Shown: positions 18,423 to 27,062 of the stretch, in pieces | Layout: every line of letters begins with the position of its first letter | Position numbering within the stretch: position 1 is the first letter of the stretch | Origin: Bog-473 sp963745175 | Lineage (GTDB): Bacteria > Actinomycetota > Acidimicrobiia > Acidimicrobiales > RAAP-2 | Length of the DNA stretch: 64,000 bases | Assembly: GCA_963745175.1 (NCBI GenBank) | Contig: CAVUWK010000005.1 | Location: 310,001 to 374,000, forward strand | Direction of reading: 5' to 3' | Position numbers and translations under genes: made by a program | The notes under the pieces: model-generated | Database searches by the model: none | What the model saw: only the letters and a program-made list of their open reading frames with translations | Told to the model about the DNA's origin: nothing

Positions 18423-19582
18423 TCGCGTCGGCCACAGACGCGTACGCCGGGAACGGTGACGTCCGGCTCGAGGTCACGCGGTCACCCGAACTCGAGGTAG
18501 CCGCCTTCTACCTTCCCCAGTTCCATGAGATCCCCGAAAACAATGAATGGTGGGGAAAGGGATTCACGGAATGGACAAAGGTGCAACACGCGTGGCCGCT
18601 GTACCCCGGCCATTTGCAACCACAGATACCGGGGACGTTCGGCTACTACTCCTTGGATGATCCGGAAATGCTGCAACGCCAGTTCGCCTTTGCGTCACAG
18701 CACGGCATCAGCGCTTTCTGCATGTACGCCTATTGGTTTGGAGGTCGACGTCTGCTCGAGAAGCCGCTCCAGCGCCTTCTGGAAAATCCCGAACTTCCGG
18801 TCCGCTATTTCCTGTGTTGGGCAAACGAAAGCTGGTCTCGCGTCTGGGACGGTGGAAATGACGATCTTCTGCTCGAGCAGAAGCATTCAGCACAGGGTGA
18901 TGCTCGGATCATCGACGACTTGGCGGATCACTTGTCCGACGACCGCTACGTGAGGGTCAAGGGAAATCCACTCTTCTTGATCTATCGGGCCGAGCTACTC
19001 GATGAGCCGAAACGGACGCTCGAGTCGATGCGCAACAGGGCGCAGGAGCTTGGGATCGGTGACCTTCATCTGTCGATGGTCCAGAGCTTCAACCTGCGCG
19101 ACCCCGAGAAGTACGGGTTTGATTCGGCCGTCGAATTCGTGCCCCACGGTTCCGTCGAGCCAAACATCGTTGATCCGTCAAGCCCGGAATCGCCCCATCT
19201 GTACGACGCGGCCTCATGGGAAGGAACGCTGGTTGATTACAACCGGACGGTGGAATGGGCACTGGCGAAGCCAACACCGGAGTTCACCTGGTTCCGCACG
19301 GCGATGCCGGGATGGGACAACTCGCCACGGCGTGGCGATCGCTCGACCGTTTACGTCGACGACAACGCGGCGGCATTTCGTCGATGGCTTGACGGTATCG
19401 TCGACCACACATTTCGATTTGGAGATCCAGAAGCTCGGCTGCTTTTCATCAACTCATGGAACGAGTGGGGAGAAGGTGCGCAGCTCGAACCAGATCTCGA
19501 TCGGGGTGATGCTCGTATCAAGGCCGTTGCTTCTGCGGTGACGCGAGCTCACGCATTGGCAGACGCTGAAGCAAGTTCGTGA
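18419..19582 (+). CDS. WbsX-like glycan-processing protein (glycoside hydrolase 99-like)
   Basis: The block VAAFYLPQFHEIPENNEWWG, KGFTEWTKVQHAWPLYPGH, HGISAFCMYAYWFGGRRLLE, FLCWANESWSRVWDGG and FINSWNEWGEGAQLEPD is the signature of the WbsX family found in O-antigen and capsule clusters, whose fold resembles family 99 endo-mannanases. Whether members are transferases or hydrolases is not settled. The 387-residue frame is intact and starts with ATG 18419 in an ATGA overlap with the GT2-GT4 gene, so the two are co-translated. It has no signal peptide. It ends 11 bp before a convergent gene; a GCGAGC/GCTCGC hairpin (19587-19603) lies at the junction and may end transcription. Confidence 0.85.
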   Translation: MIASATDAYAGNGDVRLEVTRSPELEVAAFYLPQFHEIPENNEWWGKGFTEWTKVQHAWPLYPGHLQPQIPGTFGYYSLDDPEMLQRQFAFASQHGISAFCMYAYWFGGRRLLEKPLQRLLENPELPVRYFLCWANESWSRVWDGGNDDLLLEQKHSAQGDARIIDDLADHLSDDRYVRVKGNPLFLIYRAELLDEPKRTLESMRNRAQELGIGDLHLSMVQSFNLRDPEKYGFDSAVEFVPHGSVEPNIVDPSSPESPHLYDAASWEGTLVDYNRTVEWALAKPTPEFTWFRTAMPGWDNSPRRGDRSTVYVDDNAAAFRRWLDGIVDHTFRFGDPEARLLFINSWNEWGEGAQLEPDLDRGDARIKAVASAVTRAHALADAEASS

Positions 19583-19593
19583 ACCGGCGAGCC

Positions 19594-19866
19594 TCAAGCT
19601 CGCGTGATGCGGTGCCTCAGTTTCCGAATCGGCTCGGAAGCACGCCAGGTGAGGGAGCCGCGAATCGCAGCGTTCTCCGCCTCGAGCTCTGTGATGGTCG
19701 TACGAAATTCATCTTCGACAAGGTTGTACTCGCGTTCTCGCTTCTGATTCTCCGCCAGGGAAGCGGCGGCAACCCGTTGCTGTAGCTCGAGGAGTCGCAT
19801 ACCCAACTGCTCCCTCTCGCGTCGCAGCATCTGGATCTCTTCTTCGAGATGTGAAGTATCACTCAT
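19594..19866 (-). CDS. Short coiled-coil protein with TWRASEPIRKLR tail
   Basis: An intact 90-residue protein, almost wholly coiled coil (LEEEIQMLRREREQLGMRLL, ELQQRVAAASLAENQKRERE, FRTTITELEAENAAIRG) and ending SLTWRASEPIRKLRHRITRA. That ending matches the SSSWRLTAPFRLLSRL tail of the 15188-16417 product: Trp-Arg, then Pro and hydrophobic-Arg at the same spacing. It has no catalytic residues. ATGA overlap with the upstream GT4 gene makes one transcript and coupled translation, so a structural partner of that enzyme is the simplest idea. No homologous function is known to me. Confidence 0.7.
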   Translation of the reverse strand: MSDTSHLEEEIQMLRREREQLGMRLLELQQRVAAASLAENQKREREYNLVEDEFRTTITELEAENAAIRGSLTWRASEPIRKLRHRITRA

Positions 19867-21830
19867 GATTGTTCTGCGCTCCAGGGGTTGAGCACCGTTG
19901 CGAGGTCGAATTCCGGGTCTGCCAACATGCCCTCGAGCGCGTGGACGATCAGCTTCCCATAGCTCTGCGACCCATGACGATCATGCGCAACTGTCTGCGC
20001 AGCCGTCGCGACCTGCTTCAACTCGCTATCCGGTTTCTGGAGGATCACGTGCAACAGCCCTACGAGGGCCTCCAAGTCACGGTCTCTGGTCAACCAACCG
20101 GTCTTTCCATCATCGATGAGGTCGGCAATCCCGTAAACATCGGTGGAGACGACAGGCAATTCAAAGGCCATCGCTTCGATGATTGATCGCGGCAGCGACT
20201 CCATGTCCGAGGCACACAGAAACAGATCGCACATTTCGTACCATTGATAGATGTCCGACGTGACCGGGATGACATGAATACGGCTGTTATTCCGGGTCCG
20301 TTCGATCTGGTTTTCCACGGCCTTGGAATACGGGCTGGAGTTCGCTCCGACGAGCACGAGATGAAGGTTGTCATGGACCACTGAGAGCTCGTCGAAGGCT
20401 GCCACAACCGCTGCCTGGGCCTTTCGTGGCTCGAATGTCCCCATGACGAGCACGATCTTGTCCGTGTCATCGAATCCCGCCGAAGCCCGCAACTCGGCGC
20501 GTTCGACAGAGTTGCGGTATGCATCGATCTCATCGATGTCGACTCCGTAGTCCACGACGTAGCTGGGCTTTGGCGAGCGCAATGCATCGAAGAGCGCTGC
20601 TGTTTTCGACGCCTCGAAAATCAGTCCCTTGGGAAGATGGAAACTGCGGGCGATCAGCTCCTTCAGTCTGGGCTCGATACCGGTGGCCCCCCAGGCCATG
20701 TAGCAGTAGACCTTGAGATCCACACTCTCGTGGATCGCCCAAAGACTGGGGACTTGTGCTCGTTGTGCTGCATCAATCGCGGCGAACACCGTGAGCGTGT
20801 TCGCCAAGACAACCCCGCCGTTGTTCGCCTTGATCAGGAGCGCCAATTCGTGAACACGACCTTCGTAGGCGAAGACGTGGTCCATCGGGGAATGCAACGT
20901 CACGTGAACCGGAATACCCATGCTCTCGAGCGTGTGTCGCAATGGCCCGTCGGCCAGAGAGATCACCACACATCCCATGCCTTTGTGCGTCCGCAACTCG
21001 CGAAGCAGCTCCATGAGCCAAAGCTGACCGCCGCCGTAACCCAGATCATGGGTGAAGACCACGACGTTGGAGCGACTGTTGGGCATGGCGGCAAGGGTGG
21101 CTTCGTCTCGCAAACGCGCGCGCTCGAGGTCGGGAGACTCAGACGAATCCTCCGTGACCCACGTGACGCGGTGGCCGTCGTGACACCATCTCTCGCCTTT
21201 CAGGCTTGTCACTTCGACAGAAACGAGGGATCCCTTTCCCTTGGCAATGTGGCCCACGTTGACGAAGGCTTCGAATCCGGCCACGGCTGCGTCCTTATGC
21301 AGTGACGTCGGGACGATTTGGTCCACATAGAGCCGCGCCGGCCCGACGCTCGTCCCATCGACAAAGATCTCGACTTTGGCCACGTGCGAGTCCTCGAAGA
21401 GACACCAGCCCCGAACGAGAAGAACATCGGCGTCGACGTTCGACTCATCCTCCGGGATGTCGAGGAACCCCGTGCCCCCGGTTCTCATCGCCACAGAAGG
21501 CTCCACAAGCAGGTGACGCCGAACCACGTGGTATTGCCTGCGCACGTTCGCCATTACCGTCATGAGCGCTGGTCCGGGGTCGATGTCGCTCATGTCGACA
21601 TGTGCCGACCATTCGAGACGATCCGACTTTGACACCCCGGGAGTAGCCGTCACGAGCGCAGTGACGGGGTGACCTCCCGCCACTTGGACACGCACCTGGG
21701 CCGCCTCAGGCTCGTCCACGCCTTCGAGATGTCCCGCAAGAACGAGATCACCCTGAACCGAGAATTCATTTCCCTCAGGGTGGTCGAGGATGAGGGTCAG
21801 TCCGTTGGTTCTAATGCCCTGTTCGCTCAC
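19863..21830 (-). CDS. GT4 glycosyltransferase with N-terminal beta-sandwich domains
   Basis: A clean 655-residue protein. Residues 1-220 are not catalytic: they look like two Ig-like beta sandwiches (LILDHPEGNEFSVQGDLVLA; VRGWCLFEDSHVAKVEIFVD, GPARLYVDQIVP, VAGFEAFVNVGHIAKGKG). Residues 235-640 are a GT-B GT4: VVVFTHDLGYGGGQLWLMEL, ILVMGTFEPRKAQ-like text (VLVMGTFEPRKAQAAVVAAF), HLVLVGANSSPYSKAVENQ, HVIPVTSDIYQWYEMCDLFL and ESLPRSIIEAMAFELPVVST, with the family E-x7-E region. The sandwich half may bind carbohydrate or a partner. It is overlapped by ATGA on both sides, upstream by the epimerase and downstream by the 90-residue coiled coil, so the three form one operon. Confidence 0.88.
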   Translation of the reverse strand: MSEQGIRTNGLTLILDHPEGNEFSVQGDLVLAGHLEGVDEPEAAQVRVQVAGGHPVTALVTATPGVSKSDRLEWSAHVDMSDIDPGPALMTVMANVRRQYHVVRRHLLVEPSVAMRTGGTGFLDIPEDESNVDADVLLVRGWCLFEDSHVAKVEIFVDGTSVGPARLYVDQIVPTSLHKDAAVAGFEAFVNVGHIAKGKGSLVSVEVTSLKGERWCHDGHRVTWVTEDSSESPDLERARLRDEATLAAMPNSRSNVVVFTHDLGYGGGQLWLMELLRELRTHKGMGCVVISLADGPLRHTLESMGIPVHVTLHSPMDHVFAYEGRVHELALLIKANNGGVVLANTLTVFAAIDAAQRAQVPSLWAIHESVDLKVYCYMAWGATGIEPRLKELIARSFHLPKGLIFEASKTAALFDALRSPKPSYVVDYGVDIDEIDAYRNSVERAELRASAGFDDTDKIVLVMGTFEPRKAQAAVVAAFDELSVVHDNLHLVLVGANSSPYSKAVENQIERTRNNSRIHVIPVTSDIYQWYEMCDLFLCASDMESLPRSIIEAMAFELPVVSTDVYGIADLIDDGKTGWLTRDRDLEALVGLLHVILQKPDSELKQVATAAQTVAHDRHGSQSYGKLIVHALEGMLADPEFDLATVLNPWSAEQS

Positions 21831-22822
21831 GACACATTTGGAAGGGGAAAGTGTCCTGCCTGCTCACTGTGCCGGGACACCAGGTCACGCCACGTTGCGG
21901 CAATGCCATCGCGGAAGGGTCGTGGCCGGTAATCGATCAGATTCTGGAGAACGCGAATGTCGAGCTGCACGCGAGGGACGTCGAAATCACGTCCGGGTCG
22001 ACGGTCAATGGCCAGAGGTCGACCCGTTATCTCCTGGGTCAGCTTTTGGACCTCCGTGAGGCTCACATCAGTGCCGCTTCCGATGTTGACGACCTGGGGG
22101 CCTCCGCTGACATTCACGAGGCTGGCCGTCGCGTGGCCGATCTCTTCTACGTGAACGAAGTCGCGAGAGACACTTCCGTCGCCGAAAACGACGACCGGCT
22201 CCCCGCTGAGGCAGTGTTCCAGAGTTGTCCCGATGATCCCTTGTCCTCGCGCTCCGGTCTGACCGGGACCGTACGCATTGGCGATTCGCAAGATCCGGAC
22301 GGGTACCCCGTGAATCGCTCCGTACCGGAGGACAAATCGCTCGGCGGTGAGCCTGGTGATTCCGTAGACACTCAGAGGAGCCGTCGGGGCGTCCTCGGGG
22401 GTCGGGAATATGTCCGTGCGTCCGTAAACGGTTCCTCCCGAAGAAAGAAACGTCAATGGACGGCAAGCCTCGCCGAGTTGATCGACGAGCTCCAGGAGAG
22501 GTTGCAGAATCATCGACAAGTCGAGATGCGGCTCCTGCTCCGCCTCCCCCGGCATGAGTGAGCTCAAGGCAAAGACGACGTGACCGACGTCCCGCAGTGC
22601 CTCAGCCAGAGTGGCCGTGACTCCCGCATCGCCGATGACGAATTCGGCACCCTTGGTGAGTTCCTCGGTGGGACCGGAGGGAGCCCGCCGAGTCAGCGCT
22701 CTCACGTGATTTCCCTGGTCAAGTAGGTTTCTGATGATATGAGAGCCGATGAAGCCCGACCCGATGACCAAGGTTGAGGGCAGTCCCCTCCGAGATAGCG
22801 CGACCGTTCCAGACGCCTGCAC
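21827..22822 (-). CDS. NAD-dependent epimerase/dehydratase (extended SDR)
   Basis: An extended SDR of 331 codons with an intact frame. I start it at GTG 22822 because a perfect TATAAT lies 7 nt upstream, which fits leaderless transcription; the frame itself stays open further upstream to a TTG at 22876. Motifs: LVIGSGFIGSHIIRNLLDQG (GxGxxG), TFLSSGGTVYGRTDI, the catalytic Tyr in APLSVYGITRLTAERF (YxxxR rather than YxxxK), IANAYGPGQTGARGQG and VFGDGSVSRDFVHVEEIGHA. It resembles UDP-glucose 4-epimerase and dTDP-glucose dehydratase relatives. It leads the operon with the GT4 and coiled-coil genes (ATGA overlap), so it should supply the donor or a modified sugar for that enzyme. Confidence 0.88.
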   Translation of the reverse strand: MQASGTVALSRRGLPSTLVIGSGFIGSHIIRNLLDQGNHVRALTRRAPSGPTEELTKGAEFVIGDAGVTATLAEALRDVGHVVFALSSLMPGEAEQEPHLDLSMILQPLLELVDQLGEACRPLTFLSSGGTVYGRTDIFPTPEDAPTAPLSVYGITRLTAERFVLRYGAIHGVPVRILRIANAYGPGQTGARGQGIIGTTLEHCLSGEPVVVFGDGSVSRDFVHVEEIGHATASLVNVSGGPQVVNIGSGTDVSLTEVQKLTQEITGRPLAIDRRPGRDFDVPRVQLDIRVLQNLIDYRPRPFRDGIAATWRDLVSRHSEQAGHFPLPNVS

Positions 22823-22829
22823 GCCAGGT

Positions 22830-22835
22830 ATTATA
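22830..22835 (-). promoter_or_regulatory. Consensus -10 box (TATAAT), leaderless, for the epimerase-GT4 operon
   Basis: The minus strand reads TATAAT followed by 7 nt and the GTG start at 22822. This is the best -10 match seen in the island. Confidence 0.65.
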
Positions 22836-22884
22836 GGTTCCGCGGCATTTGGTCCCCGGCGATGCAGTTTGCGCAATCGCCCTG

Positions 22885-22914
22885 CTCATGGAGCCGCGTC
22901 AGGGGCTCCATGAG
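22885..22914. repeat. Perfect 11-bp inverted repeat between divergent operons
   Basis: CTCATGGAGCC and GGCTCCATGAG are exact inverse copies separated by 8 nt. The element sits in the 274-bp gap between the epimerase start (22822, minus) and the methyltransferase start (23097, plus). It has no U tract, so an operator or an mRNA leader hairpin is more likely than a terminator. A 10-bp palindrome CGGTATACCG lies at 22995-23004 in the same gap. Confidence 0.6.
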
Positions 22915-23096
22915 TGGCCTGCTCACCGGTTTGATCAGGTGGTTCCTGGCGATCATGTGGCGTCCGTTTGCTCCCCCGTTTGACCACGGAGAGGCGGTAT
23001 ACCGTTTCCGAACAACGAGAGGAGCTTGCTGCGTTGTGCTGCGCCCACTGATGCGTCGCCTCGGCGCGGCGACAACCCAGGAGCACCTGCCAAGAC

Positions 23097-23999
23097 ATGC
23101 CTGAGCTCGCTGCGGAATCCATATCCGGGTCACCTTGCAGGATCTGCGGGTCGCCCGTCGACACAGTTGGGCACCGCTATGGGCAGTTCGCGCAGAGATC
23201 GTTCACGATCGGACGGTGCCCACGGTGCGGATTCGTATGCGTTGTTGACCCATGGCTCGACTACGACCTCATCTACGACAACGACTACTACGAGGGTCGC
23301 GGCGTTGATCCCCACGTCGACTACATTGCAGCCCTGGCAGATCCGGACAGAACCACACAAAAGTACGAGTGGCGCGGCGTCTTGACGTGCGTACAGCGGA
23401 TCGCAGCCGTGACTGACGCCACCAACTGGCTGGACTACGGGTGCGGGGTCGGTGGACTCGTGCAATTTCTCAGAGGCCACGGGATACCGCGCGCCGTGGG
23501 CTTCGAACAGGGTTGGAGCGTCCAGCGGCTCGTCGAAACGGACATCCCGCACCTCGGAGTGCAGGATCTCCCGAACCTCGCCGGAACGTTCGATGTCATC
23601 ACTGCCATCGAAGTGATCGAGCATGCAATCGATCCCCTGGGGGAGCTCCGTAGGATGCGAGGGTTGCTGAAACCCGGTGGAATCCTCTTTCTCACCACCG
23701 GCAACGCAGAGCCGTACCGTCGCAAGCTTTCGGAATGGCGCTACATCATGCCCGAGGTGCACATCTCCTTGTTCGAGCCCGGGAGCTTGGCGGTAGCCCT
23801 GGGCAAGACGGGATTCGTGGCCGAATATCCCGGATTCGGCACTGGCTGGACCGACTTGTACCGGGCCAAGGCGCTCCGGACCCTCGGCGTACACCGGACG
23901 AGCCGGCTCACCAGTATCGCTCCGTGGCCGGTCCTGGCCAGGGCATTCGAAGCCCGGCTGCGGCTCGCTCGGCAACCGATCGGAGTGGCGAGTGAGTAA
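23097..23999 (+). CDS. Class I SAM-dependent methyltransferase with N-terminal zinc ribbon
   Basis: An intact 300-residue protein. The N-terminus has CRICGS and CPRCGF, a four-Cys zinc ribbon like that in sugar C-methyltransferases and their relatives. The SAM site is WLDYGCGVGGLVQFLRGHG, followed by FDVITAIEVIEHAIDPLGEL and LKPGGILFLTTGN. The block WRYIMPEVHISLFEPGSLAV is typical of the Methyltransf_23-type enzymes in glycan clusters. It probably methylates a nucleotide sugar or a glycan end. It stands alone downstream of a possible regulatory gap and is followed after 80 bp by a GT2 gene on the same strand. Confidence 0.85.
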   Translation: MPELAAESISGSPCRICGSPVDTVGHRYGQFAQRSFTIGRCPRCGFVCVVDPWLDYDLIYDNDYYEGRGVDPHVDYIAALADPDRTTQKYEWRGVLTCVQRIAAVTDATNWLDYGCGVGGLVQFLRGHGIPRAVGFEQGWSVQRLVETDIPHLGVQDLPNLAGTFDVITAIEVIEHAIDPLGELRRMRGLLKPGGILFLTTGNAEPYRRKLSEWRYIMPEVHISLFEPGSLAVALGKTGFVAEYPGFGTGWTDLYRAKALRTLGVHRTSRLTSIAPWPVLARAFEARLRLARQPIGVASE

Positions 24000-24079
24000 T
24001 CCCACCAGCGTCGTCGTCCCTTGTACCCTCTCCCGATGGAACGCAGGACGCCTCGGACACGTTCGGTCATGAGGACGCC

Positions 24080-25345
24080 GTGACTGCCGACGTCAGCCTC
24101 CTCGTGCCCGAGGACGATGTCTCCGAGCCAGAGGTCTCCATCGTGGTGCCGGCGTTGAACGAGGAGATGACCATCACGGTCTTTGTCGCCTGGTGCAAGG
24201 AGGGTCTGCGGCGAATCGGCGCCCAGGGCGAGATCCTCATCATCGACAGCTCGACCGACCGAACCCCCGAACTGGCCGTTGCCGCAGGTGCCCGGGTGCT
24301 GAGCACCCCAAAACGCGGCCTGGGACGGGCGTACATCGATGCGATCCCGTACATACGGGGACGCTACGTCGTCATGGGAGACGCCGATTGCACGTATGAC
24401 TTCCGGCAGCTCGGTCTCTTCATTGAGAAGCTCCGCGAGGGTTACGAGTTCGCCATGGGTTCTCGATGGCTAGGGTCCATCGAGGATGGTGCCATGCCGC
24501 CCCTTCATCGGTACTTCGGCACGCCGCTGACCACCTCCATTCTCAACAGGATCTACGGGAGCGACTTCAGCGACATCCACTGCGGCATGAGGGCGATGAC
24601 CCGGGATGCGCTGATCCGGATCGGTCTCACCTCGCAGTCGTGGGAGTACGCCTCAGAAATGGTGCTCAAGGCTGTGCGGCTGAACCTCCGTACCGTTGAG
24701 GTCCCCGTCACCTTCTACAAGGACAGGGACGGCAGGCTCTCACACCACAAACGGGCAGGCTGGTTCAGCCCATTTCAGGCAGCTTGGATCAATCTGCGCG
24801 CCATGTTCATCTACCGCGCCGAATACTTCATGCTCAAGCCCGGACTGATCATCATGATTCTCGGGCTGGTGTTGACCCTTCCCCTGAGTTTTGGTCCCAT
24901 CGTGATCGGGTCCGTGACGCTGAGTCTCTACTGGATGCTCTTCGGGCTCACCCTGAGCGTTCTCGGACTGCAAAGCTTCTTCTTCGGGGTGTTGGCCCAG
25001 ATCTTCAGCGATCATTCGGGCCGAGCGCGGCGCCGGTGGTCCGACGTATTCCGCTACACGAGGGCCATGGGCGTGAGCGCCCTCATCTTCATCGTCGGCT
25101 TCATCCCAGGGGTCATTGTGGTGGTGTACTACCTGACGCACGACCAGCGACTCCCCTCCCCCGCGAGCTGGATCGACCATCTCGGAGTGACAGGGGTGCT
25201 CCTGATGATCATCGGGTTCTCGGGCTTCTGCTTTACTCTCCTCCTCCACGCGACCGGCATCCAATACGGCCCCGATACCGGTGATCTCAAAGCCTCAGAA
25301 CTGATACCGGATCTGCCTGGGCCGCACTATGCACCGAAGGTCTGA
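24080..25345 (+). CDS. Membrane GT2 glycosyltransferase (dolichol/polyprenyl-phosphate sugar synthase type)
   Basis: An intact 421-residue protein from GTG 24080. Residues 15-235 are a GT2 of the DPM1/GtrB kind: VSIVVPALNEEMTITVFVAW, ILIIDSSTDRTPELA, RGLGRAYIDAIPYIRG, VVMGDADCTYDFRQLG with the DAD metal motif, FAMGSRWLGSIEDGAMP and GMRAMTRDAL. The rest holds four or five membrane segments (LIIMILGLVLTLPLSFGPIV, LYWMLFGLTLSVLGLQSFFF, ALIFIVGFIPGVIVVVYYL, GVLLMIIGFSGFCFTLLLHA). Such enzymes load a sugar on polyprenyl phosphate for use outside the membrane; a flippase partner of GtrA type is encoded at 33219-33785. It ends about 100 bp before a convergent epimerase. Confidence 0.88.
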   Translation: MTADVSLLVPEDDVSEPEVSIVVPALNEEMTITVFVAWCKEGLRRIGAQGEILIIDSSTDRTPELAVAAGARVLSTPKRGLGRAYIDAIPYIRGRYVVMGDADCTYDFRQLGLFIEKLREGYEFAMGSRWLGSIEDGAMPPLHRYFGTPLTTSILNRIYGSDFSDIHCGMRAMTRDALIRIGLTSQSWEYASEMVLKAVRLNLRTVEVPVTFYKDRDGRLSHHKRAGWFSPFQAAWINLRAMFIYRAEYFMLKPGLIIMILGLVLTLPLSFGPIVIGSVTLSLYWMLFGLTLSVLGLQSFFFGVLAQIFSDHSGRARRRWSDVFRYTRAMGVSALIFIVGFIPGVIVVVYYLTHDQRLPSPASWIDHLGVTGVLLMIIGFSGFCFTLLLHATGIQYGPDTGDLKASELIPDLPGPHYAPKV

Positions 25346-25449
25346 TCGGCACGCAGCGTGACCTCGCCCAATCAGCGCACTCCTTGACTGCGGGGCAAGT
25401 TGTGGTGCTCAAGGAAGGCTGCGGGATGCAAGCAGGCCCGTGGTGATGC

Positions 25450-26445
25450 TCAGGTCAGTCTCCCCGCTCGGTTCTCGACCAGCATGGCCTCGAGCGACGC
25501 CCGCAAGGCTTGACGAGTGTCGAGGCGGTTCTCCCAACCCAGTTGGCGGATGCGCTCGGTGCTCAACCGGACGATCGGTACATCGCCCTTCCAGCCGCGA
25601 TCTCCCCCCGAAAACACCAATTCAGTGACACCTGGCGCGATTCCCACCACCTCCGCCGCCAGCTCGGCGATTTCTCGGACCGTGATGTAATCACCGGTAG
25701 CGACGTTGTAGGCAGCGAACGGCAATGGGGCATGTTCGGCCGCCAACAGAACGGCCTCCACGACGTCACTGACGTGGACATAGGACTTGGATTGCCGTCC
25801 GTCTCCAAGAATCTCCAGTCGCGAAGAATCATCATCCAATCGACGAACGAAGTCGAATCCCACTCCGTGTGTCTGCCGAGGTCCGACCACGTTTCCGAAC
25901 CGAAACACACAGCCCGTCAATCCGAACATAAAGCAGTATGAAGATATGAGCGCCTCTCCAGCGAGCTTACTCGCACCGTAAGTCGACACAGGGATCAGGG
26001 GACCGTAGTCCTCGGTTCCCTCAACTTCCCCCAGGTCTCCATAGATCCCACTTCCAGAGGCGTAGAGGATCCGCCTCGCTCCCGTCAGCCGCATCGCCTC
26101 GACCACATGGTGGGTGAGCAGAGTCCCTTCAGCAAAGTCGATAGCCGGTTCGGTCATGGCGCGAGCAATATCGGGGTTCGATGCGAGATGAATGACGGTT
26201 TGGTGACCCGACATCGCTTCGGATAATGCGGAAAGATCGCCGACGTCACCCCTGACCACGCTGAAGCGACTGTCGGTTGTGTGGTCGTCGATGTGCCACT
26301 CGCGACCGGATGAAAAGTTGTCGAAGATCGTAAGGGCCTCGATGTCCTCTCGCTCCAGCAGTCGGTCGGTGAAGTGACTTCCGATGAACCCGGCACCACC
26401 CACAATGAAGACTCGCCGGAGAAGGTCTGCACGTTGCTCGGTCAT
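25450..26445 (-). CDS. NAD-dependent epimerase/dehydratase coupled to gmhA
   Basis: An intact 331-residue extended SDR. VFIVGGAGFIGSHFTDRLL gives the nucleotide-binding motif, VIHLASNPDIARAMTEP and ILYASGSGIYGDLGEVEGTE follow, VSTYGASKLAGEALISSY carries the catalytic YxxxK, and FRFGNVVGPRQTHGVGFDF with LGDGRQSKSYVHVSDVVEA completes the fold. The C-terminus has SGGDRGWKGDVPIVRLSTERI. The same segment recurs in the remnant at 30110-30300. The start ATG 26445 overlaps the stop of gmhA (ATGA). Given that coupling it may act on a heptose nucleotide, for example as an epimerase or dehydratase; the substrate is inference. Confidence 0.88.
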   Translation of the reverse strand: MTEQRADLLRRVFIVGGAGFIGSHFTDRLLEREDIEALTIFDNFSSGREWHIDDHTTDSRFSVVRGDVGDLSALSEAMSGHQTVIHLASNPDIARAMTEPAIDFAEGTLLTHHVVEAMRLTGARRILYASGSGIYGDLGEVEGTEDYGPLIPVSTYGASKLAGEALISSYCFMFGLTGCVFRFGNVVGPRQTHGVGFDFVRRLDDDSSRLEILGDGRQSKSYVHVSDVVEAVLLAAEHAPLPFAAYNVATGDYITVREIAELAAEVVGIAPGVTELVFSGGDRGWKGDVPIVRLSTERIRQLGWENRLDTRQALRASLEAMLVENRAGRLT

Positions 26446-27062
26446 TCGATCGACTCCCATTTGGTCGAGTTGACGGCGAGGGCCGGGTGACTCACCAGCA
26501 GGTGCCAGACCACTGCGCAAAGACCCTCTGTGAGCGGGGTCACGTGTTCGGGATAAAGCGGGGGAAGAACGACACAGGCGTCGGCAACCTGGGAAGTAAA
26601 GCCACCATTGCGGCCAACGATGCCGAAGATTGAAGCGCCGATCCCCTTGGACAGCTCGAGCGCCCGGACGAGGTTGACCGATACCCCGCTCTCTGAGTCA
26701 CCACCGCCAACGGAAAAGACAAGAACGCCGTCGCGCTTCTCAAGCCTCGAACCTCGCAACCATTCGCTGAACGTCGTCTCCCAACCATCGTCGTTGGTCC
26801 GAGCCGTCAGTTCAGAGACGTTATCGGTGGGCGCATATGACTCAATCCCACAGATCTTTCGAAAGTCGTTGACTGCGTGCGAGGCATGGCCAGCCGAGCC
26901 ACCTACCCCAAGGATGAACAACCTGCCGCCCCGGTCCCGGACTGCACCCAGACCAACGGCGCAGCGTTCAATCGACTCTTGGTCGGTTGCCTCCAGAACG
27001 GTCGTGACCTCCGAGATAAACCTCTCGCTGAAGGTGATCTCGGTGCGACTCTCGCTAGACAT
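26442..27062 (-). CDS. gmhA: SIS-domain sedoheptulose-7-phosphate isomerase (GmhA-like)
   Basis: A 206-residue SIS protein that should turn sedoheptulose 7-phosphate into D-glycero-D-manno-heptose 7-phosphate. The sugar-phosphate loops are LFILGVGGSAGHASHAVNDF and VLVFSVGGGDSESGVS; PTDNVSELTARTNDDGWETT and LPPLYPEHVTPLTEGLCAVV match the GmhA/DiaA group. ATG 27062 (MSSESRTEITFSERFI) is preferred over an upstream alternative. ATGA overlap with the epimerase makes a two-gene operon. The other GDP-heptose steps lie at 30303-33294 on the opposite strand. An assignment to a general SIS sugar isomerase is the alternative, but the neighbourhood supports GmhA. Confidence 0.85.
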   Translation of the reverse strand: MSSESRTEITFSERFISEVTTVLEATDQESIERCAVGLGAVRDRGGRLFILGVGGSAGHASHAVNDFRKICGIESYAPTDNVSELTARTNDDGWETTFSEWLRGSRLEKRDGVLVFSVGGGDSESGVSVNLVRALELSKGIGASIFGIVGRNGGFTSQVADACVVLPPLYPEHVTPLTEGLCAVVWHLLVSHPALAVNSTKWESIE

